A DNA stretch of 64,000 bases from positions 92,414 through 156,413 of the forward strand of contig NC_018252.1 of the NCBI RefSeq assembly GCF_000227135.1. The letters are read 5' to 3'. The notes beneath the pieces were generated by a model, which worked only from the letters and a program-made list of their open reading frames with translations, was not told the DNA's origin and did not search any database. The position numbers and the translations under genes are program-made. The stretch comes from Leishmania donovani (taxonomy: Eukaryota > Euglenozoa > Kinetoplastea > Trypanosomatida > Trypanosomatidae). Below are positions 38,140 through 47,300 of this stretch, piece after piece (position 1 is the stretch's first letter; each line of letters opens with the position of its first letter).

Positions 38140-40251
38140 TCAGTCCCAGTCCGCGTGCGGCTCATCCTCGAGGCCCTCCAACATGCCAGGAAGTAGCTCA
38201 TCAATTTGGGAGATGTTCACCGTGCCAGCGCCGCGGCCGCGCAACGCGCGCTCCATCGCCGTTGGTACGTCGACCGCGGGCTCGGCAATAACGCTGCGCC
38301 GGCGCCGCTTCGAGGCCCGCGCCTCCTCCAGCTTTTGGATTTCCTCATCCGTCCGTGCGCGCCCGCGCTTCCATTTTTCGCCGTAGAGGGAGACGCCGAT
38401 GCGCTCGCGTCGGAGGCGCTCCTCGTTGTCCAGCACGAGGTAGGGCAGGATGTCCGTGCAGTCATCCTCCTCGACCCGCGGCAGCACAAGGAACTCCCAC
38501 GGCAGGGCGTGTCGCCGCTCGCGGTCGTAGAGAATCTCCTCCAGCGCTAGACGGACCCCCTCGTCGTCGCGGTCAAAGAACCCGAATGGATCCTTTTCTG
38601 CAGGGGTTCCCGGCGGGGGGCTGCCGCCGCGTAGCTGCGAGAGCCCGCAGCTGAAGGACTGGTTCTGAGTAGGGTGACTGACAGGCAGGGCCACCGCGCC
38701 GCCTCCAGAGTTGCCACCAACCCCGTTGGCGTCATCCTCGTCAGCAAAGTCGAAGTCGTTGCGCAGGTGCATCACTTCCGCATTGCTGTTCAGCAGCCGC
38801 GTGTACTCGTCCGTCATCCACCGCAGCTGCTCCGGCGAATCCATCGCGGCGGCGCCAACGGCGGCCGGCGCAGAGTGCATACCTCCGTCGTTGGCGTACC
38901 CCACCGCTGGCGACGCCTTTGCAAGCGAGGACACCAACGACTCGTCGGGCAGCAGATAAAGAGGAATACCATTGGACGACACATCGGCATCGTTCAGCAG
39001 CCCCGCGGCTGCCCCCTGCCGGGCACCACCCATGCTGCCGCCCGCGTCGCTGCCGTTCTGAAGAGACGTCTCACGCTTGACGAGGAGGCGATGCTCCTCC
39101 CTTTTAACACTGCGCACCACCTCCTCCAGCGGGATGGGCTTCGTGTGCGGCAGACCCAAAATGTGCAGCTGCTGCGCCGGCGACAGCCCTTTCAAATCCA
39201 AATTCTCCTCCAGCGGCGTGATGCCCTCCAGCTCGCAGTGCTTCATGATGAAGCGGCGCCACTTGTCACACCGTTCCGGCGTTGCGGGCTGCGACGTCTT
39301 CGCCTCGGAGACAAGCTCGTAGAAGATGGCCGACAGCTCCCGCATACTCGCGTGCACGTCCTCCTCGGTGGATTTGCGGCTCGAGTCATTGAAGGCTGGC
39401 GGCAAGGTCTCGTGCGACGGCTGATAGTCGTCGATGTTCTCCAGACGCGCCGTTGGCGTCGCCGCAAACTCGGTCAGGCGCTTGCCGATTGTGTTGGACG
39501 TGAGTCGCACCATCCCGCACACCTGCTCCGGGGTGCGTGAAATGCCAAAGACGTAGCACGCCACAAGCAGAGCAGCAGCGCACACACCCATCGGTCGCCT
39601 GCCACAGCTAATCCAGTCATCCTGCATAGCACGCAGCACCTTGAGAGCGCAGACAACCACGTCCGTCGTCTGCGGTCCGAGGTCCATCTGTTCGGCAAAC
39701 CGCTGCACGTAGCACGACGGGTCGATCACGGGTACCTCAGTGTGGGTGGCGTGGCAGATGTACTTCATTTGCGACAAGATCGTGTGCGGGTCCTCGCCGT
39801 TGACCTCGGAGAAGTCGTAGATAACGTGCGACGTGCGCTCACGCCGGCAGGCTGCGTAAAGGCAAGCGCATAGCACACTTGGCCGTGTGCCGGAGACCGC
39901 GTTCAGGTTGAGTGCCACCTTGTATATGCCGAGGGCACGCTCCACCGTATCTTCGCTGATCTCGAGCTGCCGGCTGATGTTCAGCATCTCTCGGCGAGCC
40001 TTGTCGATGGTGGGGCGGGAGTGAGAGTGGGTCATGCTCGTGTTGGTGCCCGTATGCGAGGTGGCGGGGCGGAAGCTGCCGGCAAGACCGCGAAGGCCGC
40101 CGCCGCTCGCCGGCTGTCGGCCGCTCTGGGCGAAGATAGGGTCTAGCTCGTACTGGTCGCTCATGACGACATCGCCGCAGAGGGTGCACGTCGTGCGCCC
40201 ACTCTGCCGATCCACGAAGAGGGCAGAGGTGGGATGGGTGCAGCTCGACAT
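38140..40251 (-). CDS. BRF1: BRF1, TFIIB-related subunit of RNA polymerase III factor TFIIIB
   Basis: 703 residues from the ATG at 40249-40251. The N-terminal zinc ribbon is MSSCTHPTSALFVDRQSG then CTLCG, with Cys 4, His 6, Cys 22 and Cys 25 as likely ligands. First cyclin fold: about residues 85-170 (MLNISRQLEISEDTVERALG, then CLYAACRRERTSHVIYDFS). Second: about 175-262 (AEQMDLGPQTTDVVVCALKV, then GVCAAALLVACYVFGISRTP). This is the TFIIB-type core that binds TBP and Pol III. The C-terminal half has the Brf1-type acidic and basic region, with DILPYLVLDNEERLRRERIG and later GEKWKRGRARTDEEIQKLEE, and an extended low-complexity linker. It would recruit Pol III to tRNA, 5S and the snRNA-linked tRNA promoters of trypanosomatids. 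A splice acceptor 17 bases upstream confirms the start; longer frames lack an ATG. Confidence 0.95.
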   Translation of the reverse strand: MSSCTHPTSALFVDRQSGRTTCTLCGDVVMSDQYELDPIFAQSGRQPASGGGLRGLAGSFRPATSHTGTNTSMTHSHSRPTIDKARREMLNISRQLEISEDTVERALGIYKVALNLNAVSGTRPSVLCACLYAACRRERTSHVIYDFSEVNGEDPHTILSQMKYICHATHTEVPVIDPSCYVQRFAEQMDLGPQTTDVVVCALKVLRAMQDDWISCGRRPMGVCAAALLVACYVFGISRTPEQVCGMVRLTSNTIGKRLTEFAATPTARLENIDDYQPSHETLPPAFNDSSRKSTEEDVHASMRELSAIFYELVSEAKTSQPATPERCDKWRRFIMKHCELEGITPLEENLDLKGLSPAQQLHILGLPHTKPIPLEEVVRSVKREEHRLLVKRETSLQNGSDAGGSMGGARQGAAAGLLNDADVSSNGIPLYLLPDESLVSSLAKASPAVGYANDGGMHSAPAAVGAAAMDSPEQLRWMTDEYTRLLNSNAEVMHLRNDFDFADEDDANGVGGNSGGGAVALPVSHPTQNQSFSCGLSQLRGGSPPPGTPAEKDPFGFFDRDDEGVRLALEEILYDRERRHALPWEFLVLPRVEEDDCTDILPYLVLDNEERLRRERIGVSLYGEKWKRGRARTDEEIQKLEEARASKRRRRSVIAEPAVDVPTAMERALRGRGAGTVNISQIDELLPGMLEGLEDEPHADWD

Positions 40252-40267
40252 GGCAAAGGGCCAAGTG

Positions 40268-40269
40268 CT
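40268..40269 (-). promoter_or_regulatory. Candidate trans-splice acceptor for BRF1
   Basis: Minus-strand TTACCTTTTCCTATCTCTGC followed by TCAG; the AG lies 16-17 bases upstream of the ATG. Confidence 0.65.
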
Positions 40270-41433
40270 GAGCAGAGATAGGAAAAGGTAAGCGGCCGTA
40301 CACACGGCGCCGGCACCCGCAGCAGCGCCTCCGATGGGGTGCAAAAGAAAAGCGCGGGCACGATTCCTGAGCAGAGAGACAGCGTCGTCACGCCAGCAGC
40401 CACTGCGCGGTCATCAGGAGGAGGAGGCACTGCAGACGGCGGTTGCCTTAGTCGCGGTGGTAGGCACGCCAGCGTCCGCAAGGGATATGCGTGAAGGGTC
40501 GAAAGCAGGGAAGAGCGGAAAAGAGGACGGAAACAAACACAGAGAGAAAGAGCCGATGAAGAGAGCGGGAGCTGCGGCTGTCGTTGACGCACCGCTTGCG
40601 CTCCACTGTGCTGGATGCAAGTTAGCAAAACGGAGCTCTTTGAGTGCACACAGAAGAGATGAGACACGGAGGTTCGGGGAGGGAGGGGAGGGGAGAGGGG
40701 GGAAGCCTTCGGTGATCCTCATGCGCTAGGCCGCGGCTGCACTCTCCGCGTTTTCGTGACGAGAGAAGAGAAGAAAGGGAGGCGCGAGTAGACGTGCGCC
40801 GTTTGGTCGCACGCGGTGGGGTGACCGGTTCGAGAACGAGAAGATGACGAGCGAGTGGTCAGCCCAAGATGAAAGACGGTGACGCATGTGCTACCATGTT
40901 ACAAGGAACACGTCTGCAAGAGGGGTGTGGGACATGACTATTTGTCCCCGGCTGTCTGTGTGTGTGTGTGTGTCTGTGTTTCTCGACGGATGGCAGTGGG
41001 GGTAAAAGAGAGCAAAGCCTGCGTTTGAGTCTACACACGACACGGCGAGCTTTTCCCTCTTCTCTACCTCCCCCCTCCCCACACCGGTCGTTGCACTCCG
41101 TGATGCCCACTCCTACCCCTCCGGGGCCCCTCTGCGCTGCTTCTCCTCGTCAGAGGTGCCGCTGTGTGCCGCGCCACGAAGGTCTTTGCCGAGAACTTCA
41201 CAAACGTGATTTTCCACCTTGCCAGCGTCCGTCTCTTTGCATGGGTCGATGCTTCGAGAAATGAAGAGCGGGTGACGTGGGCTCACCCACTCACCCACCC
41301 ACCCACCCCCACACACACAGAAGCTCACACACGTTGTCAGAACCTGCGAAAAGCTGTGAGGGCGCCTCGCCTGAGCCGCTGGAGACGGGGAAGGAGGAAG
41401 CGCACACCAACTGCTGCACAGACAAATTACACC
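40270..41433. other. Intergenic spacer
   Basis: No gene seen. A GT run lies near 40956-40974, C-rich sequence near 41283-41315, and purine-rich plus sequence near 40500-40560 and 40665-40705. Confidence 0.65.
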
Positions 41434-42576
41434 TCACGAGTTTGAGAGGCCGCCTGGGGCGATGAAGGCCTGAAAAACAAAGCGAAACCGCTGCGGCGCC
41501 AGCTCGCGCTCCGTCACCTGCTGTGCACGCAGACAGATGGCCTCCAACTTGCCGTAGAAGGTGAACATGTACGCAGGGCGATCGAAGAATACCTCCACCA
41601 CCACCTCCGTCGTGCCTGACTCCTTGCGCGTCCAGCCCAGCACCCGGTGTCGCATGCAGTGCGGAATCTCGTGCGGGAGTAGCTCCATGAAGGTCTGCCG
41701 CAGCAGCTCCGCCACGCGCTGCGGTGGATTCAAATCCGTCGCCTCGCGGCGATAGTGCTCCCACGCCCCCGGCTTTGCGTACTGGCAGAGGCAATCCTTC
41801 AGCTCCACCAGTCCACTGCCGCCCTTGACGCTGACCTCGTGCGTCGCGGCAGTCGGCAACCCGAGAGACTCAAGGTCGGTGCGCATGGCAAAGTACAGCT
41901 CTCGATGGCGCGGCGTCTGAACCTTGTCCATCATTGTCATGGCGACCACCACGGGTAGCTCGCGGCCCGCGGCGCGGCGTACCACCTCCGTCGCGACCAC
42001 CTTGTGCTCCTTCTCGACAAATCCCACGCCGACGGGGAGAGCCAGGACAACGAGGTCCGACACGAACAGAGCATCGTACGCCTTAGCCGTGCCGGAGGCG
42101 AACTTGCGCCGCACGCGCTGCGTATCACGCGGCACAATGCCCGGTGTGTCGAGGAGGAGCAACTGCGTGTCGTGTACTGTAGCGACTGCCTTTGTCCAAT
42201 CCTTGGTGCTGCCATAGCGGTTGCTGACGGCGCCAACATTGCTGAGCGCCATGGAATTAACGAGGGACGTCTTTCCTGCGTTTTGAGGCCCGAGGAAGGC
42301 AACGCGCAGCACGAGCGGGTTGGCGGGCTGCTGCACTGACTCGACGCTCGCTTTCGCGGCAGAAGAGCTCAGCCCAGGCGCGGCCGCGGCAGCAGCAAGG
42401 GGTGGAAACGCCTCCTCCACGGGCGTGTAGCGGCGCTCCTTGTAGACTCGCTGGAAGCGTTTCGCCACCGCATCGACGCCCTCCTCCTTGTTCTCGGAGA
42501 GCACTGACACAATGCGCTGCTCCCACCGGCGACGGCTCTGCAACGACGTGCGACACAGCAGCGAGCGCGTCAGCAT
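41434..42576 (-). CDS. Era-like GTPase with degenerate G4 motif, probably organellar ribosome assembly
   Basis: 380 residues from the ATG at 42574-42576. The N-terminus MLTRSLLCRTSLQSRRRW is a plausible mitochondrial presequence. P-loop GPQNAGKT at 96-103, G3 DTPG at 143-146, and G5-like SVKGGSG at 249-255. The G4 motif, normally NKxD, reads TMMD at 214-217, so guanine recognition may be altered. After the G domain comes NPPQRVAELLRQTFMELLPHEIPH, as in Era, then a KH-like tail with KLEAICLRAQQVTERELA. Bacterial Era and human ERAL1 bind small-subunit rRNA near its 3' end and help assemble the subunit, so a mitochondrial ribosome assembly role is the natural guess. A splice-like AG 1 base before the ATG implies an almost leaderless mRNA; if wrong, an internal ATG may be used. 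Confidence 0.88.
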   Translation of the reverse strand: MLTRSLLCRTSLQSRRRWEQRIVSVLSENKEEGVDAVAKRFQRVYKERRYTPVEEAFPPLAAAAAAPGLSSSAAKASVESVQQPANPLVLRVAFLGPQNAGKTSLVNSMALSNVGAVSNRYGSTKDWTKAVATVHDTQLLLLDTPGIVPRDTQRVRRKFASGTAKAYDALFVSDLVVLALPVGVGFVEKEHKVVATEVVRRAAGRELPVVVAMTMMDKVQTPRHRELYFAMRTDLESLGLPTAATHEVSVKGGSGLVELKDCLCQYAKPGAWEHYRREATDLNPPQRVAELLRQTFMELLPHEIPHCMRHRVLGWTRKESGTTEVVVEVFFDRPAYMFTFYGKLEAICLRAQQVTERELAPQRFRFVFQAFIAPGGLSNS

Positions 42577-42577
42577 C

Positions 42578-42579
42578 CT
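42578..42579 (-). promoter_or_regulatory. Possible trans-splice acceptor of the Era-like gene, 1 base before ATG
   Basis: Minus-strand CCTTTTTGTTTTCTCTTGG then CGACCTATAG, followed by G and the ATG. It is the first AG after the tract, but use so close to a start codon is unproven. Confidence 0.4.
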
Positions 42580-44638
42580 ATAGGTCGCCAAGAGAAAACA
42601 AAAAGGATGAAAAGGCGGACAATGACAGAGTGACGTTAGCTTGTATGTGTATGTGTAAGTGTGTGTGTGTGTGTGTGTGGGTGTGGGTGGGTGGGTGTGC
42701 AGCACAAGCAGAGGAGACGTACGAGAGGATGTAGAGGCAGGCATGTGATGCATCGAGGAGACAAGCAAGAAAAAACGTCGAGGCACACACAGACACGCAG
42801 GCGTACGGTTCCTTCCGCGTGGCCGTGACGCAAGGTCCCAGCACAGTGCTTCCCCTGGCATTTTCTTGGGTTCGTGTGGTCTGCTCGGTTGGCTTGAGGA
42901 AACCAAAGCACACACAGAGAGGGAAAGGGGGATGCGCACAGCATAAACCCGTTCCGAGCCCAGCCCCTCTTGTGTGCCCGCGCTGCAAGATCACAGACGA
43001 ACAGAGGCACGGAGAGCAATGGAAAGAGGGTGTCGTGTTTGCGTGCGCAGAGAAGACATAAACACACGCACACAATCACAGTCGTCATACGCATGACCTC
43101 CCCGGCCTCTTGCACTTTTGCTAGCGAGGGAGGACGACAGGAAAGGAAGAGAAGCGGATGTGCGTTGGCCGGTCCTCAGCCCACACCAAGCAACGCAACA
43201 GGCGCAGAGAGGCATGGGGAGGGCAGAGGCAAGGGCATGCACGCCGAGATCATCACCACGTTCAGTTGCCAGGGAACAAGAAAGCCACAGCACAGTCCAC
43301 AGCTGCAACAGCCTGTCCACCTCAGCCATGCGAGGGAAAAAAAGCGGCAGATGTGTGTGCAGCTAAAAGAGCCGAAATCCACAACCACGAACAAGGGTCG
43401 CGCCACACACACACACACAGGCATACACAGAGAGAGAGACAGGGGAGAGCTGTCAGGAAAGTGGTAGTAGCTGTGATGCTCGTCGGCGATAACGGGCCAT
43501 AGAGGTGGTGAAGTGCGCACACAGACAGAGGGAGAGAAAGAGGAGCGGGCAGTGGATCCTGAGCATATCGCTCACAAGCGCACAACAAACCACAGACAAA
43601 AAGAAGGCCGAGCTGACAAAGGCAAGCGAAGAAGCGAAGAAGCGAAGAAGGCGGACGCGGACGCGGACGCCCGACGCGCGCAACGAGAGCGCGGAAGCCA
43701 AAGCGGTGAGAGTGGCGGAGACCACCAGAAGCAAACGAGGAGGGAGGGAAATCGGAAAAATGAACATCAGCAAGCGAGCAAGCTAGCAAGAGAGAAAGCG
43801 ACAGGGACGGAGGGGGAGGGCGAGTTACCGAGCATCCTATCACATAGCGGCGAACACGAGCATGCAGGTGCTTAATGGTTTTCTTTTTTTTTTGGTCTGG
43901 TTGTGTCTCTTGTTCTCACGCACCCTCCTCCTCATTGAAGAGGCAGCGACAGCAAGAAAAAAAAACAAAGGACATACATGCATACACACATACGCGCGCA
44001 TACATGCAGAGAGAGCGCGACACATCCGTGTGCGCACGTGCTTGTGTGTATGCGTGCATCCGTGAAAGCTGCGTACGTGTCGCCCATCCCACTGTTCTGT
44101 TCCTCTTCTATTCAGCAGCAATACAAGGGAAACGCGATATCTTCGTTTCGGTTATTATCTTCTATGAGACGGTGCGCATAATCTGGGGGGGGGACGATAG
44201 AAGAGTGGAAGCGTGAAAGATGAAAGCTGGTGCTGCTGAGATGGCTCTGCGACAGCAGGGCACGCCACGCACAGCAGCCCCTTATCACCTTTGGCCTTCT
44301 TCCTTCAACGTCGTGCGTGAGCCACCACGCAGCCACCAAGAGAGTTGCACCCGCTTCCTCCATCTCTGTCTCTCTCCTTCACTCGCCACCTCCCGTTAAA
44401 CGACAACGGAGTCGGAGAAGGAGGGGGCCGGGTGGGCTGTCAGTGATAGTGTGCCTCACAACAAAGTGGAGGAGGTGGCGCGGCGCGCACATCAACGCTA
44501 TAGAACAGTGAAAAGACATCGTAAGAAACTAAGTAAAGAACCGTGAGAAAGCCCGTCTACGTTCATGAGTGGAGAGACGCAGATACTCGAGCGCGCCGAG
44601 GTGCCCAAACGCCCGCACATCCACGGGTTGAAGGCGCC
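42580..44638. other. Intergenic spacer, about 2 kb
   Basis: No credible gene. GT runs lie near 42660-42698 and CA runs near 43406-43420. A T-rich tract on the plus strand at 43875-43920 and an A-run at about 43957-43967 are close together. The plus strand is purine-rich from 43530 to 43830. Confidence 0.65.
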
Positions 44639-45040
44639 CTATACTCTCTCTGCTTTCTTGTTGCCAGTGCGCTCCGTCGACGGCTTCATCGGCTCCTCGA
44701 TGCCGTACATGCGCTTGATCTCTTCCAGCTCCGTCTTGGTGTCCATCTGAAATGTAGAGGCAACGAAGAGCAGCAGAGTGAGAACCAGCACCATGAGGAT
44801 GTAGCGCTCTTGAAAAACTCCCTGATACCGCTTGGGCAGCCGCCAGGCTCCGTTACCGCCAGCTGGCGACGGGGATGTGGGCCGACTGTGTTCGAGCTCC
44901 GACCAGGCCCGCAGCTCCTCCTCCGTCGCCATCGGCTCGTCTGGTGTGTCCACCGGTGTGTCCGTATGCATGCACATCGGCGACGCCGCCATCACAGCCA
45001 CAGCGATCGACTGCTCCTTGCGCTTCGCTACTGAATGCAT
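44639..45040 (-). CDS. Small single-span membrane protein
   Basis: 133 residues from the ATG at 45038-45040. The family is not recognised. Residues 1-75 are soluble and rich in Ser, Pro, Thr, Asp and Glu. One hydrophobic helix, residues 80-98 (YILMVLVLTLLLFVASTFQM), is followed by a short Lys/Glu-rich tail of about 33 residues (KTELEEIKRMYGIEEP, ending KKAERV). There is no N-terminal signal peptide, so the protein is probably a late-inserted or signal-anchor type, with the orientation uncertain. Flanking charges (RYQGVFQER before, DTKTELEE after) favour the N-terminus in the cytosol, but the evidence is thin. The frame extends 8 codons upstream without an ATG, so this start is the first possible. 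The helix and composition make a real gene likely. Confidence 0.68.
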   Translation of the reverse strand: MHSVAKRKEQSIAVAVMAASPMCMHTDTPVDTPDEPMATEEELRAWSELEHSRPTSPSPAGGNGAWRLPKRYQGVFQERYILMVLVLTLLLFVASTFQMDTKTELEEIKRMYGIEEPMKPSTERTGNKKAERV

Positions 45041-46063
45041 ACTTGAATGCCTCGCTGGATTCACCCAGAGATTGATGGTAAGTGCTTGTGCAATGCACTG
45101 GAAAGAACGGGAGAGTTTCGGGGAGGAGAGAGGCGCTGATGTCGGAGTCGTGCACTTCCTTCGCTGCAGGGCTAGTGTACGTGCATGTGTGCGTGGTCAC
45201 AGCAGATGAGTGTCCGTGGGGAAAGCAGACGATGTTTGCCGAGTTACGGTTGATGCGTATGAGAACGCGAAACAGAAGGGCGGCTGCCGAGAGAGGAGAA
45301 AGCAGTTATGTGCGTGTTCATGTGCATGTGACTGTGTGTGGTCGGTCAGCCCAGGCACGTGTGACTCCATTGTCTGCCGCCACCGCTGATGCCGTGCACG
45401 TCGCATTGAGCGGCAGCCTGCTGCTTCGCCGGCATTTTCCTACTCTCGCTTCCCGTCTGCCGCTCAAGGCTCTCCACACGAGAGGGAAGAGGTGTGTACA
45501 AGCAGCAGAACGTGTCTGCGGTTCCGTGCCCTCTAGCACCGCAGCCCTCGAGGTGTGGTCTCTCTTGATGTGAGGATGTGTCGTGAGCGTGCAGGCACGC
45601 TCTCATCCGTCTTTTCGTGAGATCACTCGCTTTCCTAAAAGGGGTAGCCGAAGCAATAAGCACACACAAGCCTGGACGCGCACGCCGCGTACCCCTTCAC
45701 ACGCGCTGAAGGTTTTCAAGCGCCAACACTCGCAAGGGCACGCCTGCACGAAATTCAACCTACACTCCCAGCATAGCGTTACACACTCCCACATCTATCC
45801 GTCTCTCCTCCATGATCGTCCTTTTTCTGTCGAGCTCTCCCTCTGCTCGGCGTGGAGAGCGGCGGAAAGAGAAAACTTGCGCGCGCTGCGGCTCAGGGGA
45901 CAACTGCACGGACACTTGCCGGTGGCGCACCCCTCAAATGTAACGGCTGCCTGGACGGATGTCCGCGTTCTGGCCCGGGGCCAACTCCCCTGGAGCACCT
46001 TGCTTTCCTTGCACGCCTCGCTGACGGCGATGCCCCGTTCACGAAAGCTCAGTCGTGTGCGGC
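45041..46063. other. Intergenic spacer leading to recombinase relic
   Basis: No credible gene. A GT-rich stretch sits near 45305-45340 on the plus strand. From about 45890 the composition changes towards that of the adjacent relic, so the boundary of the inserted element may lie near there. Confidence 0.55.
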
Positions 46064-46333
46064 CTACCCCGTCAAGCCATGCAGGAAGGCTAAGGTGCCG
46101 TCGCGTGCTCGAACGGCCTCCAACGTAGGTTGCTGGGAGTAGCCCAGGTGTCGCCGCACCGTTTCGATCGTTGCATGTCTGGCTGGTTGCATCATGTCCT
46201 CCTTTAGGACCCCCTTCCCGATCTGCGCCAGATGGTGGGCCACTGCTTTGCGTACTGGGGCCAGCTTCAGGTCCGGGTCGACGTCCTTGAGCGCGCCCCG
46301 CCCGCCTCGTCTTATTCTTGGCCGCTGCGAGGT
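46064..46333 (-). mobile_element. Relic of a tyrosine recombinase, TATE/DIRS-like transposon fragment
   Basis: From the gap edge a minus-strand frame reads for about 80 codons to TAG at 46064-46066. It contains LAPVRKAVAHHLAQIG, then EDMMQPARHATIETVRRHLG. This resembles the C-terminal half of tyrosine recombinases of DIRS-type and TATE elements: an Arg/Lys box with a following helix, and the His-x-x-x-x-T-x-x-R-Y-L box that carries the nucleophile Tyr. Here that Tyr is His (RRHLG), and the first box has Lys instead of the expected second Arg. The enzyme is therefore probably inactive. TATE elements are known from several trypanosomatids. The rest of the element is hidden in, or lost at, the gap. 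Assignment is by motif only. Confidence 0.5.
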
Positions 46334-46500
46334 NNNNNNNNNNNNNNNNNNNNNNNNNNNNNNNNNNNNNNNNNNNNNNNNNNNNNNNNNNNNNNNNNNN
46401 NNNNNNNNNNNNNNNNNNNNNNNNNNNNNNNNNNNNNNNNNNNNNNNNNNNNNNNNNNNNNNNNNNNNNNNNNNNNNNNNNNNNNNNNNNNNNNNNNNNN
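46334..46500. other. Assembly gap (167 undetermined bases)
   Basis: A run of N between the recombinase relic and an inverted repeat arm. Both flanks are repetitive, which would explain the break. True length and content are unknown. Confidence 0.98.
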
Positions 46501-46711
46501 CGGCGAGCGCCGCCGACAAACACAATGCGCGGAAGATGTGGCCGTGGAAAACTCGTAGAGGAGGGTGAGGGTACAGCGTGGTGAGCCGCTAACACCCATG
46601 CACACGCGCGCACGAAGGCAGAGATGGCATCGTGCTGACTCCAAGCGACACTCGGGGCTTACGGCGCGACGGGAGCAGCGCGGCTGCTGCAGAAGTTGCT
46701 TGCTGAAAGGG
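46501..46711 (+). repeat. Inverted repeat arm 1 (211 bp), abutting gap
   Basis: By eye identical to the reverse complement of 47090-47300, base for base. It contains the last codons (GERRRQTQCAEDVAVENS and stop) and about 150 bases of 3' UTR of the surface protein gene, here in plus orientation. The left end is cut by the gap, so the repeat may be longer. It could be a genuine inverted duplication or a scaffolding artefact. Confidence 0.85.
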
Positions 46712-47089
46712 GAGGAGAGAGTGCAGCGAGCGAGAGGGGCGTGTGTGTGCATTGCAGCTGCCACGCTGTGCGAGCAGAGGACAGGATAGACGCCAGAGGC
46801 CATGCAGGCAAGGAGGGGGTGAGTTTTCGGATCATGAGAGCGTACACATCGCGGCCCTGTCCCTGGGCCCTCAGGAGACGGCATGACGCCTTTTCTCGAC
46901 GGCTGCTACTTGCCCAGTGCGTACAAGGGCCCAGCAGCGTGCGAGCGACTTCTGACTTCTCGCCTCACCACCCCGCGGAGATTCGGAAGCACAAGAGAGA
47001 GAAAGCCAGGGATTGCCGGTGTGTCGGCCACCGCCCTCCTCCCCCATACAACAAATACCTTCTGCAATGAGGTTCGCCATTTTCTCGTA
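46712..47089. other. 378-bp spacer between inverted repeat arms
   Basis: Non-coding on both strands. In the transcript of the surface protein gene it would be the loop between two complementary arms. No other element is seen. Confidence 0.7.
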
Positions 47090-47300
47090 CCCTTTCAGCA
47101 AGCAACTTCTGCAGCAGCCGCGCTGCTCCCGTCGCGCCGTAAGCCCCGAGTGTCGCTTGGAGTCAGCACGATGCCATCTCTGCCTTCGTGCGCGCGTGTG
47201 CATGGGTGTTAGCGGCTCACCACGCTGTACCCTCACCCTCCTCTACGAGTTTTCCACGGCCACATCTTCCGCGCATTGTGTTTGTCGGCGGCGCTCGCCG
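47090..47300 (-). repeat. Inverted repeat arm 2 (211 bp), overlapping surface protein 3' end
   Basis: Partner of 46501-46711. It covers the 18 last codons of the surface protein gene, its stop at 47243-47245, and the first 153 bases of its 3' UTR. This copy is in the expected gene context, so it is the probable parent. Confidence 0.85.

Noticed and set aside
16041..46500. Both gaps are preceded by the bases AGGT
   Set aside because: Four bases at two sites is expected by chance and the right-hand flanks differ.
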